Source: Azophilus sp965220425
Lineage (GTDB): Bacteria; Pseudomonadota; Gammaproteobacteria; Pseudomonadales; Azotimanducaceae
DNA: 64,000 nt
Direction of reading: 5' to 3'
Assembly (NCBI GenBank): GCA_965220425.1
Contig: OZ244830.1
Span: forward strand, 1,116,001 to 1,180,000
Shown piece by piece: positions 27,969 through 36,324 of this stretch. The translations under genes were made by a program, and so were the position numbers. The notes beneath the pieces were generated by a model. That model had not been told where the DNA came from. It saw nothing but the letters and a program-made list of their open reading frames with translations, and searched no databases. Positions within the stretch are counted from its first letter, which is position 1. Each line of letters starts with the position of its first letter.

Positions 27969-28380
27969 GCGCGGTGGATATGTGGGCGAGAGGCACGCGA
28001 GTGTGGGCAGGCGGTGGGCAACGCGCCAGCGTTGTCCACGGGCTGTCCACACGGCCCGAAGGGCGCGCGCCGGTCCGTAAGGACTCGTCCACATATCCAC
28101 CGCGCTCTCGCACATTGCGACGCTCGTACAATCATCGAAAGCGTCGTCATGGCGATGAGCGTGTTGGGTCAGGACAAGGCCGGGCTGATTGCGACGGTGG
28201 ATCATGCTGATATGCGTGGATTGGGTACCGACCGGACTTCACTACGTCGCGGAGCTGGCCTTTCTCTAGTGGCAGGGATCGCCGACCGGTACGCCCGTTC
28301 AGGGATCGTACCGACAGCACCGGTTATAGCCCGAACAAGGGTTCTCCACACCGGCCCGATCCTGCCCTGACTCAACACGC
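27969..28380 (-). other. Structured 3' noncoding end of the IS110-family element (candidate bridge RNA region)
   Basis: Two inverted-repeat pairs fill this stretch: a perfect 17-bp pair at 27969-27985 and 28089-28105 (core GCGGTGGATATGTGG), and a 14-of-15 pair at 28159-28173 and 28366-28380 (GCGTGTTGGGTCAGG). IS110-family elements encode a bridge RNA in a noncoding end, the end downstream of the gene in the IS1111 group. No coding content was seen. Bridge-RNA identity is inference. Confidence 0.4.
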
Positions 28381-28393
28381 CCAGACCTCCTCC

Positions 28394-29620
28394 TTATCCG
28401 ATATCGAGCGCGTCTTCCGGTCGCGGCGTGTCACTGGCGTAGCCCGCGGCCGGTAGGATCTGAGGCATCTCGCGTCGCACGATGTCCCAGATGAAGCCCG
28501 TCAACTCGCGCGCCACGGCGACATTCGCCTGCTTGCTGTTCTTGCCCGCCTTAAGCAGATGCCGGTAACGGCCGCACAAGCGGCGCTGCGCCTTCCAGGC
28601 GATCGCCTTGGCCTCCTCCGATGCCGCGGCCGCCTTGCGTTCGAGATGCGCGGTGCGCCGCGCCGGAAACCGGTAACACCAGGCCGATTCCACCAGCACG
28701 CGCCGCGCCTGGCGATTGCCGGTCCGGGTGATCCCGCCCTGGCGGCGGCGCCCCCCGGAACTGTGTTCGCTCGGCACCAGCCCCAGATAGGCCATCAACT
28801 GCCCTGGCTTGTCGAAGCGGCTCACATCGCCCAACTCCGAAAGCACTGTCATCGCCGTGATCACATCAACGCCGCGCAACGCAATGAGCGAGCGCACCAC
28901 CGGCGCCATCGACCAGCCCGCCAACGCCTCATGCAACTGCTTCGTCAACGCCGCTACCCGATCGCTCGCCGCCCGTACGCCATCCAGGTATTCCCGAAAC
29001 GCCCATTCCTGCCAGTCCCGCTCGAAGCGCTGGCCGTTAAGCCACGCAAAGTGCGCCTGCGTCCAGCAACTGCGCGACCAGTGCCGACCATGGCGCAGCA
29101 GAAACGCGCCCAGTTGCTGGCGCGCCTTGCGCTCGGCGTTCTTGAAATCCGCCCGCGTGCGCACCAGGTCCCGCATCGCCTCCTGCTCCTCGTCCGGAAC
29201 CCACACCGGCGTCAACTCCCCGCTACGCGACAACCGCGCCAGCTTGCAGGCATCACGCCGATCCGTCTTGATCCGCTCGCCTGGCGCCTTCGGGATCCGC
29301 GACGGCGCCACCACCGCACAATCGAAACCCAACCCCTTCAGTTGACGGTACACCTCGTAACCGCACGGACCCGCCTCGTAACAGAACTGGATCAACTCGC
29401 CGTCGTACCGTCGGACCAGCTTATCGGCCAGCTTGCCGATCGCCGTCGGTTGGTTGGCCAACTCCCCCAAATAGGTGGGCGATTCCCGGCCCGCCGGCGC
29501 CACCGCCACCGCAATGGTGTCCTTGTGCACGTCCAAGCCGACATAAGCCGCATAGTTGATGTCCGATCTCCGCACTTGCCCGGATACCGTTTCCGCTTCG
29601 TTTGCTCTAAAGTCTTGCAT
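28394..29620 (-). CDS. IS110-family transposase (recombinase)
   Basis: A 408-residue DEDD recombinase. The RuvC-like N-terminal domain shows GLDVHKDTIAVAVAP, FCYEAGPCGYEVYRQL and the TDRRDACKLA pair of Asp. The C-terminal Tnp_20 domain shows LIALRGVDVITAMTVLSELG, QLMAYLGLVPSEHSSGGRRR and the serine-bearing GNRQARRVLVESAW. ATG 29620 is about 95 bases from the element's end. Frame intact, so the element may be active. Confidence 0.93.
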   Translation of the reverse strand: MQDFRANEAETVSGQVRRSDINYAAYVGLDVHKDTIAVAVAPAGRESPTYLGELANQPTAIGKLADKLVRRYDGELIQFCYEAGPCGYEVYRQLKGLGFDCAVVAPSRIPKAPGERIKTDRRDACKLARLSRSGELTPVWVPDEEQEAMRDLVRTRADFKNAERKARQQLGAFLLRHGRHWSRSCWTQAHFAWLNGQRFERDWQEWAFREYLDGVRAASDRVAALTKQLHEALAGWSMAPVVRSLIALRGVDVITAMTVLSELGDVSRFDKPGQLMAYLGLVPSEHSSGGRRRQGGITRTGNRQARRVLVESAWCYRFPARRTAHLERKAAAASEEAKAIAWKAQRRLCGRYRHLLKAGKNSKQANVAVARELTGFIWDIVRREMPQILPAAGYASDTPRPEDALDIG

Positions 29621-29716
29621 TACCTGCCCTCCTCAATTCTGGCTCTGTCTCGGTGGCCATCATGACCGCCCCCAAGATAATCCACGCGCTTGAGGACGGG
29701 CAGGTCAAAACATGAT

Positions 29717-30913
29717 GTCTAGGTTGTATGGCGACGGTCGTCGCGTCAGGCTGAATCGGAGACACTCATTCACACTAGCGCTAGGAGTAACGCCAAACCG
29801 CATAAGGTCAGCGTGCCCAAAGCGGCGCTCAGTCAAGGGAGTTAGCCAGTCGAGCGACGGTACTGGGTCGAAATCCGCAAAGCGTCTTGCTGGAATACCG
29901 CTAGGGTCGCTGATCGCCCAAAGTAGTCGTCCGACAAAGTCGTCCTCTTCCGTGCTTGCCAGCGGTCCAGCGAGGACACATCCAACGACCACCTGCTCCT
30001 TACCTTCCACGCCGTCGCGGTAAGTCTCGGCCCACGCATGCAGCGTCCGATGAAGATACGCGTGACGCCAGTGCGCCTTGTAAAGGATAGGCGTCACGTT
30101 TTTGGCTCGCCACTCGGCCACCTGGTCGGATTCCTTGCCCTTGGAGTAGACTCCGAATGCGAACATCTCGGGCGTAGACTCCCCCAACAACTGGTCGGCG
30201 GCGAGAGCGTCCATCATGTATCTCAGTACCGGATCGTTCAGGCTGTAGCCCACGAAGCACACGGTGTAGTTGCGAAACAACTCGCTCACAAACCGTGCCG
30301 CCCAGCGCTCGGCAAGATACGCGAGACCAAAGTCACCGCTGGACAACACAAGTTGTTCCATATCTCCGGGAGTTGGATGCTCGGGTAACAGTCCATGCAG
30401 ATAGACCAAGCCGTGCCAGCGACTTTTGGGAACTGGGAGCAGCGGAGCCCAGAACCGTTCTGGCGACAAGGACGTTCCGCGGGCATTTGACGCTTCAATG
30501 CCCTCAATCGTCTGCTCGAACAGACGGTCGAAATTGGTTGTAACTAGGCGAGTCTGATTTTCGCGGTTCCTGGCCAACGTGAGTAGCGCTCGATGGGTCG
30601 CTGTGGGGTCGGGAGATTCGTGAGTCAAAAGCAGGATGCCTGCCAATACATCGTGGACCGATTGACGACCGCCCTTGACCTGAGCCTCGAGCAATCCCAC
30701 TGCAATGTCGTATTGACTTGCCTTAATGGCGCGGCGCTGCAACGGGTCACGATCAATGTGGAAGTGATCGTAAAGCTGCTCCACGAGACGGCCAAAACTC
30801 GGCAGGCCAGCCGGAGCGGAAATCCCCGCCCCACAGAAGAATACGACGTTGCCGTCCTCATGAGCCTGCAGCAGTCGATCTGGAACATCCGGACCTTTCT
30901 TCACGAACTGCAT
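29717..30913 (-). pseudogene. 5' part of IS-split SIR2-family defence-type gene (NADase-like domain)
   Basis: 399 codons from ATG 30913 to the insertion point; the frame then runs 12 bases into the IS and stops at 29705. The SIR2 fold is clear: FFCGAGISAPAGLPSF (about 26-40), VTTNFDRLFE (Asn127, Asp129), YLHG (His173) and CFVGYSLNDPVLRYMMDAL. In bacterial defence sirtuins this domain destroys NAD+ on phage infection. Joined to the 3' part the gene would encode 1,280 residues. Alone it keeps the catalytic residues but has lost its sensor half; activity of the fragment is unknown. Confidence 0.82.
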
Positions 30914-31046
30914 CTGAGGGATCTCTATGCTGTTCTCAGACTACGCGAGTGACTACAACATCCTCAGGCCAACACTGGGGTTGGCGCAGAAAACGAGCAA
31001 ACGCAGGGCGGCCCGGACTACCGGCCCCGCCAGGTACCCTTTTCCG

Positions 31047-31406
31047 CTATGCGTCATGTGAAGACCCCACAAGAGGAACACCGGTGATCTCCTCAACCGC
31101 CCGTTTGAAGGCCCACATGCGCTCCGCGCCATAAACGCGCCAGTATCGGCGCTTTCTGTCAGCTATCTGGCTGAAGCCGAAGTGTTCGACAATATGCCGG
31201 TAGCTGGGGTGAAGACCCAATGTTTCATTGTTTTGAAGGATGTACCAATGCGGTCCGTGGTGGTCGTCAACCCATCCGCCAATCCTGGTGTTGTCGAACA
31301 AAAGCAGAATGCGCCCTGAATCGCGTTCCTCCAGCGTATAATGTCCATCACCGCCGATTTGACGGAACAAATGTTTGACGGCTGCGGGTTGATCCTTCAG
31401 TTTCAT
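31047..31406 (-). CDS. Hypothetical protein, 119 residues
   Basis: Not recognised. Composition and codon use look coding: DGHYTLEERDSGRILLLFDN, GWVDDHHGPHWYILQNNE and HIVEHFGFSQIADRKRRYWR suggest a small soluble alpha/beta protein, His- and aromatic-rich. It starts at ATG 31406; no strong ribosome site. It lies 133 bases upstream of the SIR2 gene on the same strand and could belong to the same transcription unit. Confidence 0.6.
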   Translation of the reverse strand: MKLKDQPAAVKHLFRQIGGDGHYTLEERDSGRILLLFDNTRIGGWVDDHHGPHWYILQNNETLGLHPSYRHIVEHFGFSQIADRKRRYWRVYGAERMWAFKRAVEEITGVPLVGSSHDA

Positions 31407-31551
31407 GGGGAGCTACATCTCTTGGGGGACACAGAAAAGAAAGTATAACGCCTCGCTGGAACAGTCCCCGCGCCGACGCCGGCGATGTCGACAACATGAC
31501 TGAACACATGGCAACGTTTGACTGGATTAAAGCCTAACGGGAGCGACTCGC

Positions 31552-31995
31552 ATGGACAACATGGAGCAACTCCAGCATCGTCTTCAAAGGTCCAGAAGCT
31601 GGCTCGAACGGGCAGCTTCCGAACAGGACATCGATACGAAGTACATCTTGCTCTGGATTGCGTTCAACGCCGCATACGCCCTGGAACGCAACGCAGCGAA
31701 GGAAGAACTCGGGGAAGACGGCAACGATCCGCCGGACTGGAAACTCCGAACGCGGTTCTTCGAGATAATGACCAGGGTCCGTTCCCAGCAAATCCACGCC
31801 ACGATCAGGGGGAAACTGTGGAATCCAGCAACCAACATCATGGAGAATGAGTACGTCTTTTGGGGGTTCTGGGATTCGCTGACGGACGACCGGTTCGACT
31901 GGGAAAACTGGGCGCTGAAGCCTAAATTTGAGCAGCAACAAGTAAGGGTGAGGCGCCTGTTAAACGAGCGTATGTCGCGGTCGTGCCGTTGGTAG
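31552..31995 (+). CDS. HEPN-like protein, possibly truncated
   Basis: A 147-residue protein. The helix LLWIAFNAAYALERN, preceded by RSRSWLERA, is the recurring motif of a group of HEPN-like proteins, many linked to defence and some RNases; the catalytic RxxxxH motif is not visible here. Family members are usually longer than this, and the end (MSRSCRW) falls abruptly, so a 3' truncation or frameshift near 31980 is possible. ATG 31552 follows GGGAGCGAC. Role inferred only from resemblance. Confidence 0.6.
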   Translation: MDNMEQLQHRLQRSRSWLERAASEQDIDTKYILLWIAFNAAYALERNAAKEELGEDGNDPPDWKLRTRFFEIMTRVRSQQIHATIRGKLWNPATNIMENEYVFWGFWDSLTDDRFDWENWALKPKFEQQQVRVRRLLNERMSRSCRW

Positions 31996-32301
31996 ACGTT
32001 CCGGCAGACCACCTTCGAGGCCACGTCGGCATCGGCGCCCGGAGGGCGCAAGCGTTAGCGATCGTTACCCGAAGGGCCGAGACCGCCTGCGGGCTCGGTC
32101 GCCGCAGGCGATAGAGCGCGGGCCGTAAGGCAACGCCCACGAAAGGCAGCCCGGATGCCGTTCAGGTGGTCACGGTCGTCGATCTCGCATGGCGAGACGG
32201 CCTCGGGAGTCCCGCCGTCAGGTTGCATTTCTTTGCCCAACGGCTAGCCTGTCGGCAAAGAGAAACCAAATGCCGCACCAACTACCGCGACGGAGGCGAC
32301 C
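31996..32301. other. 306-bp intergenic region with a GC-rich hairpin
   Basis: No gene supported. GCCTGCGG (32085-32092) pairs with CCGCAGGC (32102-32109) around 9 bases, a possible terminator for the HEPN-like gene though without a T-run. The right end carries the promoter and the GGAGG ribosome site of the antitoxin gene. Confidence 0.35.
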
Positions 32302-32526
32302 ATGAGCGACGGACCAATAGTCAGGAATCCGGACATCCTGGGCGGCACGCCGGTGTTCGCCCGCACGAGGGTCCCGGTGCGCATACTCATGGAGTACCTC
32401 GAAGCGGGCGACCGGCTCGACGATTTCCTTCAGGACTTTCCTTCCGTTTCCCGGGATCAAGCCATCTCGGTGTTGGAAAGAGCCAGGTTGATTCTCGTTG
32501 GCGAGCAGGATGAGGCTGCTGCTTGA
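32302..32526 (+). CDS. DUF433 antitoxin
   Basis: A 74-residue antitoxin of the DUF433 family, a small winged/helix-turn-helix-like fold. The family opening is complete: NPDILGGTPVFARTRVPVRI, then LEAGDRLDDFLQDFPSVSR. ATG 32302 has GGAGG at good spacing. It overlaps the PIN-like toxin gene by 17 bases, the usual antitoxin-first order, so it should bind that toxin and probably represses the operon. Confidence 0.88.
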   Translation: MSDGPIVRNPDILGGTPVFARTRVPVRILMEYLEAGDRLDDFLQDFPSVSRDQAISVLERARLILVGEQDEAAA

Positions 32527-32845
32527 CGAGTCCGTGCCCCGGCCTTTACGGACATCCTTTCCTGCCGCCTACGAGGTTCGAACGGTCCCTGAATTGGGTT
32601 GGGCCGGTACCGGAAACGGCGCCCTGCTCGGCCTCGCCGCGGACAGCGGATTCGATGCGCTGCTCACCGTAGACCGCGGGTTCGCGCATCAGCAGAACCT
32701 GGACGAGTTGCCGCTCCCGGTCGTCATCATGCTTGCTGCAAGCAACCGACCGGACGATCTGCGACCGCTGGTGTCCGAGGTGATAGGCGTTCTATCCGGC
32801 ACGCTACAAAGGCGCGTCTATCAGGTTTCTGCGGCTACTCCATGA
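32510..32845 (+). CDS. DUF5615 PIN-like toxin
   Basis: A 111-residue PIN-like (Mut7-C/DUF5615) protein. The metal-binding acidic residues are visible in LLLDESVPRPL at the N-terminus and LLTVDRGFAHQQNL near the middle; SxxPDDL-type positions follow. Members pair with DUF433 antitoxins and are predicted RNases. ATG 32510 lies inside the antitoxin gene; its TGA overlaps the next gene's ATG (ATGA), so three genes are translationally coupled. Confidence 0.85.
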   Translation: MRLLLDESVPRPLRTSFPAAYEVRTVPELGWAGTGNGALLGLAADSGFDALLTVDRGFAHQQNLDELPLPVVIMLAASNRPDDLRPLVSEVIGVLSGTLQRRVYQVSAATP

Positions 32846-34659
32846 CGTTGGACGGCAGAACGTTGTATTCAGGGGTAGGAGGATCCGGCTACGCGGGTAG
32901 CGCCGTCCTGATGAACATGGCGCTCTCCGTCATGATTGTCACAACGCCGCTTGGCCTGTGGCGCGTTCTGTATCCCCTCTCCGATTGGGCGGTTCTGTCG
33001 CTTGCGCCATTGGTGATCGTGTTATTCGTTGGGTTCCGCCGCCCGCTCGCCCAAGTGTCGCGGGCCAAGGCCATGGCGGTAGTGCGGTCGAGTTCACCGC
33101 TCTCCATGTTGGCGACGGGAGGCGTCAGCGCAACCGTACGTTCCACGCTGTTTGTTGCCTCCGCAATCTTCGTACTTGCCTGGCAGTCGTTGGATGCCGA
33201 TGCAGGAACCGCGCTTGTGCTACTGGGCATTTGCGCCATGGCCAGCACTATGACCGTGTTCGTCCCGCGAGCAGCGGCGCGTCACTTCCGGACCCCTGTT
33301 GCTCGACATTACGGAATCGCACTCGGTGCGTCCGCCGTGGCGATCCTCTTCCTCCCCGTGCTTGCTTGGTTCAACTGGAGCAGCGTCGAATATCCGGGCG
33401 AGCTTCGATTGCTCGGATTTCGCGAAGCCGTGTCGTTTTGGTTAGGGGAGCGATTACCCGAGAGACGTGGATGGATCGCGGAGATTCTTGCATGGGCCTA
33501 CGCCGTAGAAGCTTTGCAGGTTTCGTTCCTGGCGAGATCCGGGTTTGGTTCCGTGTGGGCGTTGATATACGCCGTCTATCTGGGACTCGTGGGATTTCTC
33601 GTGGCCAGATCCAGTGCCGCCGTGTCGTTTCTTGTACAAGAGTTCCTCCTCGATCACAGCCCAGGTAGAACGCCTAAGGAGGATGCACCGGACGACGCGG
33701 CAACGCCACTACGCTCAGGAAGCAAGACCGCATCTCGAGCCTTCTGGGCAACAATCGCAACACTTGTGGTTGCGACGATGGGTGCCGCGATCATCGGCAA
33801 CGTCGGCGGGGAAAAGCAGAAGGCGGTAGAAGCGACCGAAACGCGTCTCGAAGGCATACTAAGCGAAAGCGCCGATGCGGCGTTAAAGCGCGTAGCACAG
33901 GAAGCGGAGTCCCTACTCGCCCATGTCTATGAGCCGGTATATCGCGCGATACCGGCCTTTGCGGATTTCCATTACTCCGTCGTGGGCGAGTACACGGAAC
34001 TCGGCCTGAGCATCGCGGGCGGACTCGAAAAGAGGCTGCACAGCGAACTGTTCAATGGCTTCGACGAGCGGCTTGAGGCTGCCACAGACCAACTGGAGCG
34101 CCATTTCGTCGCGGCCTACAAATCGGCGCTGGATAAGCAGACCCGGAAGCTGCTTGCTGCGGAACCTCCGGGAGCATTCTTGGGAGAGGCAACGAGAATC
34201 GCTCTAACTGATGCCGTTGAGAGAGCGGGAGTCACGGCTCCGGTTGCGGGGGCTGCCAGTCTGCTCGGCAGTGGTGGACTCAAGGCGTTAACGGCGGGCG
34301 TTGCGAAGAAACTCGCCGCGAAAATTGCGGCTAAGGCTGCAGCCAAAGCTGCCCTCAAGGGCGGTGTATCGCTGGCAGGGGCAGAGACAGGGGCGATAGT
34401 TTGTTCATGGGCGGGGCCGATTGCAGTCGCCTGTGGTGCCATCGGCGCCGTTACTGCATGGCTGCTGGCAGACGCGGCGATCATCCATGTGGACGAGATC
34501 TTCAACAGGGACGAGTTCGAGGCGGAACTTCGCGGCCTGGTTGATGAGCACAAGGCCAGCGTGAAGCGAAGCCTGGAGCAGGAATTGCAGTCGGACGCCA
34601 AAGATATGGATCGCATGAAGGAGAAAGTGGTGGCCGACTTCCGCTTGCGGGACCTGTAG
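32842..34659 (+). CDS. Large multi-spanning membrane protein coupled to the toxin-antitoxin pair
   Basis: A 605-residue protein of unknown family. It has about eight hydrophobic segments in the first 330 residues (for example ALSVMIVTTPLGLWRVLYPL, APLVIVLFVGF, ALVLLGICAMASTMTVFV, FWATIATLVVATMGAAIIG), then a soluble helical stretch, an Ala/Lys repeat (LAAKIAAKAAAKAALKGG), a further hydrophobic segment around ACGAIGAVTAWLLAD, and an acidic tail. ATG 32842 overlaps the toxin stop, so expression is tied to the toxin-antitoxin genes. Reading frame clean. A role in toxin action, membrane damage or sensing is only a guess. Confidence 0.75.
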   Translation: MTLDGRTLYSGVGGSGYAGSAVLMNMALSVMIVTTPLGLWRVLYPLSDWAVLSLAPLVIVLFVGFRRPLAQVSRAKAMAVVRSSSPLSMLATGGVSATVRSTLFVASAIFVLAWQSLDADAGTALVLLGICAMASTMTVFVPRAAARHFRTPVARHYGIALGASAVAILFLPVLAWFNWSSVEYPGELRLLGFREAVSFWLGERLPERRGWIAEILAWAYAVEALQVSFLARSGFGSVWALIYAVYLGLVGFLVARSSAAVSFLVQEFLLDHSPGRTPKEDAPDDAATPLRSGSKTASRAFWATIATLVVATMGAAIIGNVGGEKQKAVEATETRLEGILSESADAALKRVAQEAESLLAHVYEPVYRAIPAFADFHYSVVGEYTELGLSIAGGLEKRLHSELFNGFDERLEAATDQLERHFVAAYKSALDKQTRKLLAAEPPGAFLGEATRIALTDAVERAGVTAPVAGAASLLGSGGLKALTAGVAKKLAAKIAAKAAAKAALKGGVSLAGAETGAIVCSWAGPIAVACGAIGAVTAWLLADAAIIHVDEIFNRDEFEAELRGLVDEHKASVKRSLEQELQSDAKDMDRMKEKVVADFRLRDL

Positions 34660-35013
34660 AAAGCCGTGCATACCGACTTCAATGTAGCTGGGATGTTCAA
34701 GTCGTGTCTGTGTCCCTGGGTACGCCGCCGAAGGGAGGGGCACCTGCTCGCACTCCGAGACCGCCTGCGGCCCTCCCCAATTGATCCATGTTCCGCACCT
34801 GCGCGTGTAGAAGTGTCCTCGGGGATGCGTACCCTGCCGGTTTCGCGTACCGCTTCCACGATGCGATATGTACCACCGCGTTTTGTCCAGGCGGCCGGCG
34901 ACCGAGCGACTGCCGCCGTCACCGGCTAGAGCGATCGTGACGTGGGCAAGAACGTGGGTAGGGCAGGAAGTGAATGCGAAAATAATCCTTAAATATCATT
35001 AACTTAAAATAAC
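34660..35013. other. 354-bp region at the probable right edge of the island
   Basis: No supported gene. At 34940-34962 a stretch with GTGGGCAAGAACGTGGGTA resembles the bases just before the integrase (15780-15802), a weak candidate attachment or integrase-leader remnant. An AT-rich patch (34978-35010) follows, unlike its GC-rich surroundings. Confidence 0.35.
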
Positions 35014-35160
35014 TCAGTGCGTTCCGCCGCAACAACCGAAGGCGCCGGCCATATCGGTGCGGCGCGCCTCCACCAACGACTCCTTTTCGGAATGGGTGAA
35101 CATGTAGAACTCATTCTCACGCACGGCCTCAAGGCCCGTTTCGCCCACCAGGCCGGCGTC
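35014..35160 (-). pseudogene. C-terminal remnant of a short-chain dehydrogenase
   Basis: About 48 codons ending at 35014. ALDAGLVGETGLEAVRENEF, YMFTHSEKESLVEARR and the DMAGAF tail match the last helices of SDR enzymes whose C-terminus reads LEAIRENEFYIFTHPE. Everything upstream of this (nucleotide loop, Tyr-Lys pair) is missing, and the sequence on the other side belongs to the next gene's leader. It differs from the intact SDR at 14063-15061. Probably what the island or a rearrangement left of a disrupted gene. Confidence 0.55.
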
Positions 35161-35296
35161 GAGCGCGCCAACGCGCGGCAGTCTGCCGGAAATGCCGCAG
35201 GTACGGCAGGGGTGGCGATGGAACAATGCGCGCGGCGCGTATAGAGTTGCCGCTTCGCGCCCAGCGCCGGGCATAAAACAACCGGGAAGAGAGCTC

Positions 35297-36220
35297 ATGA
35301 AGCTGTCCGTCGAGTTTCCGAGCGTCGCCTACCGTGAAGGACCGGAGGCGGTTGTCAGACTGGCCCGGGCCATCGAGCGTATCGGCTTCGATCAACTGGA
35401 TATATTCGATCATGTCGTGATGGGCTACCCGACGCCTGACCGGCCCGCCCCCGTCTATCCGGCCCGCATGCCGATCATGGAGGCGTTGACGACACTGGCC
35501 TATGTTGCGGCGGTCACCGAGCGCATCGGCCTCGGCACCGAGGTACTGGTGCTGCCTCAGCGTCAGCCCGTGCTGGTGGCCAAGCAGGTCAGTACGTTGG
35601 ATACGCTGTCGGGCGGGCGCATGCGGCTCGGCGTCGGCGTCGGCTGGCAGGAGCCCGAATACGATGCGCTGGAGGAGGACTTCGGCAACCGGGGACGGCG
35701 CCTGGATGAGGCCATCGCCCTGCTGCGCGCCTGCTGGAGCGATGAGCGGATCGATTTCGAGGGCGAGTTCTACAGTTCTACCGCCATGGGGATGGAACCG
35801 AAGCCGCCCCAGGGCGGCAGCCTGCCCATCTGGATCGGCGGATTCGCGCCCAGGGCCCTGGAACGGGTCGGCCGCTTCGGTGACGGTTGGCTTGCGCCGG
35901 CGGTGGAAGAACCGAAACGTGCGCAGGCGATGGTTCGTGCCATCCGCGAACACGCGCAGGCCGCGGGACGCGACCCTGATGTTATCGGCCTGCAGATGAT
36001 GCTCGATCTGCCGCCCCGGGACGATGCGGGCAAGGGCTTCTACAGCGATCGGGATGCGGTGCTGCGGCGGGCCTCAAGCGTTGCCGAAATGGGCTTCGAA
36101 TGGAGTGCGTTGAACGCCACGGCGATTTTCCAGGCGGGTTTCCGCAGCGTGGATGCAATCATCGACAAGCTCGCGGAACTGTTCGAGGCCATCCGTTCGG
36201 AAGTGGATGGCCCGTCGTGA
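35297..36220 (+). CDS. LLM-class (luciferase-like) flavin-dependent oxidoreductase
   Basis: A 307-residue luciferase-like monooxygenase-fold enzyme, annotated in this family as F420- or FMN-dependent. Seen: FDQLDIFDHVVMGYP near the start, TERIGLGTEVLVLPQRQPVL, KQVSTLDTLSGGRMRLGVGV, GWQEPEY, and the PIWIGGFAPRALERVGRFGD barrel motif. ATG 35297 has GGGAAGAGAG upstream and a typical start MKLSVEFP. The substrate cannot be told. Looks intact. Confidence 0.88.
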   Translation: MKLSVEFPSVAYREGPEAVVRLARAIERIGFDQLDIFDHVVMGYPTPDRPAPVYPARMPIMEALTTLAYVAAVTERIGLGTEVLVLPQRQPVLVAKQVSTLDTLSGGRMRLGVGVGWQEPEYDALEEDFGNRGRRLDEAIALLRACWSDERIDFEGEFYSSTAMGMEPKPPQGGSLPIWIGGFAPRALERVGRFGDGWLAPAVEEPKRAQAMVRAIREHAQAAGRDPDVIGLQMMLDLPPRDDAGKGFYSDRDAVLRRASSVAEMGFEWSALNATAIFQAGFRSVDAIIDKLAELFEAIRSEVDGPS

Positions 36221-36324
36221 TTCGTGGCCGCCCCTGACCGGCGTCGCGAATCGAAACCCGGCGCTGCCCGGTTCAAGCCTCAGGTGAATCTCCGGCGGGC
36301 TCGACTGACTGGTAAAGGGTCCGC

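Larger units (their letters stand above)
27892..29716 (-). mobile_element. IS110-family insertion sequence nested in the IS4 target duplication
   Basis: The ends carry perfect 13-bp inverted repeats ATGTTTTGACCTG (27895-27907, reverse complement 29701-29713), each preceded by GAT on the outside. It encodes one DEDD transposase on the minus strand, with about 95 bp upstream and about 500 bp of noncoding sequence downstream of the gene. Subterminal inverted repeats and a long 3' noncoding end fit the IS1111 subgroup. It inserted after GGCT of the right-hand IS4 target duplication, so it arrived second. Exact tips are uncertain by a few bases. Confidence 0.75.
15606..34990. mobile_element. Putative integrated genomic island (defence-gene rich, decaying)
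   Basis: Begins with a P4-type integrase just after an intact core gene and contains IS elements or remnants (IS66, IS4, IS110), an interrupted PD-ExK nuclease, an ankyrin protein, a channel-Schlafen fusion, a split SIR2 gene, a HEPN-like protein and a toxin-antitoxin module. It ends before the LLM oxidoreductase, next to a truncated SDR remnant. A 23-base stretch just before the integrase (15780-15802) resembles one at 34940-34962 (17 of 23 identical, shared GTGGGTA), a weak candidate attachment repeat. No tRNA lies at either edge. The limits are inferred from gene content, not proven. Confidence 0.5.

Noticed and set aside
25484..29721. GTCTA on both outer flanks read as a 5-bp target duplication of a composite element
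   Set aside because: Better explained by the IS4 target duplication GGCTAGGT split by the IS110 element; CTA of the left copy belongs to the IS4 inverted repeat.
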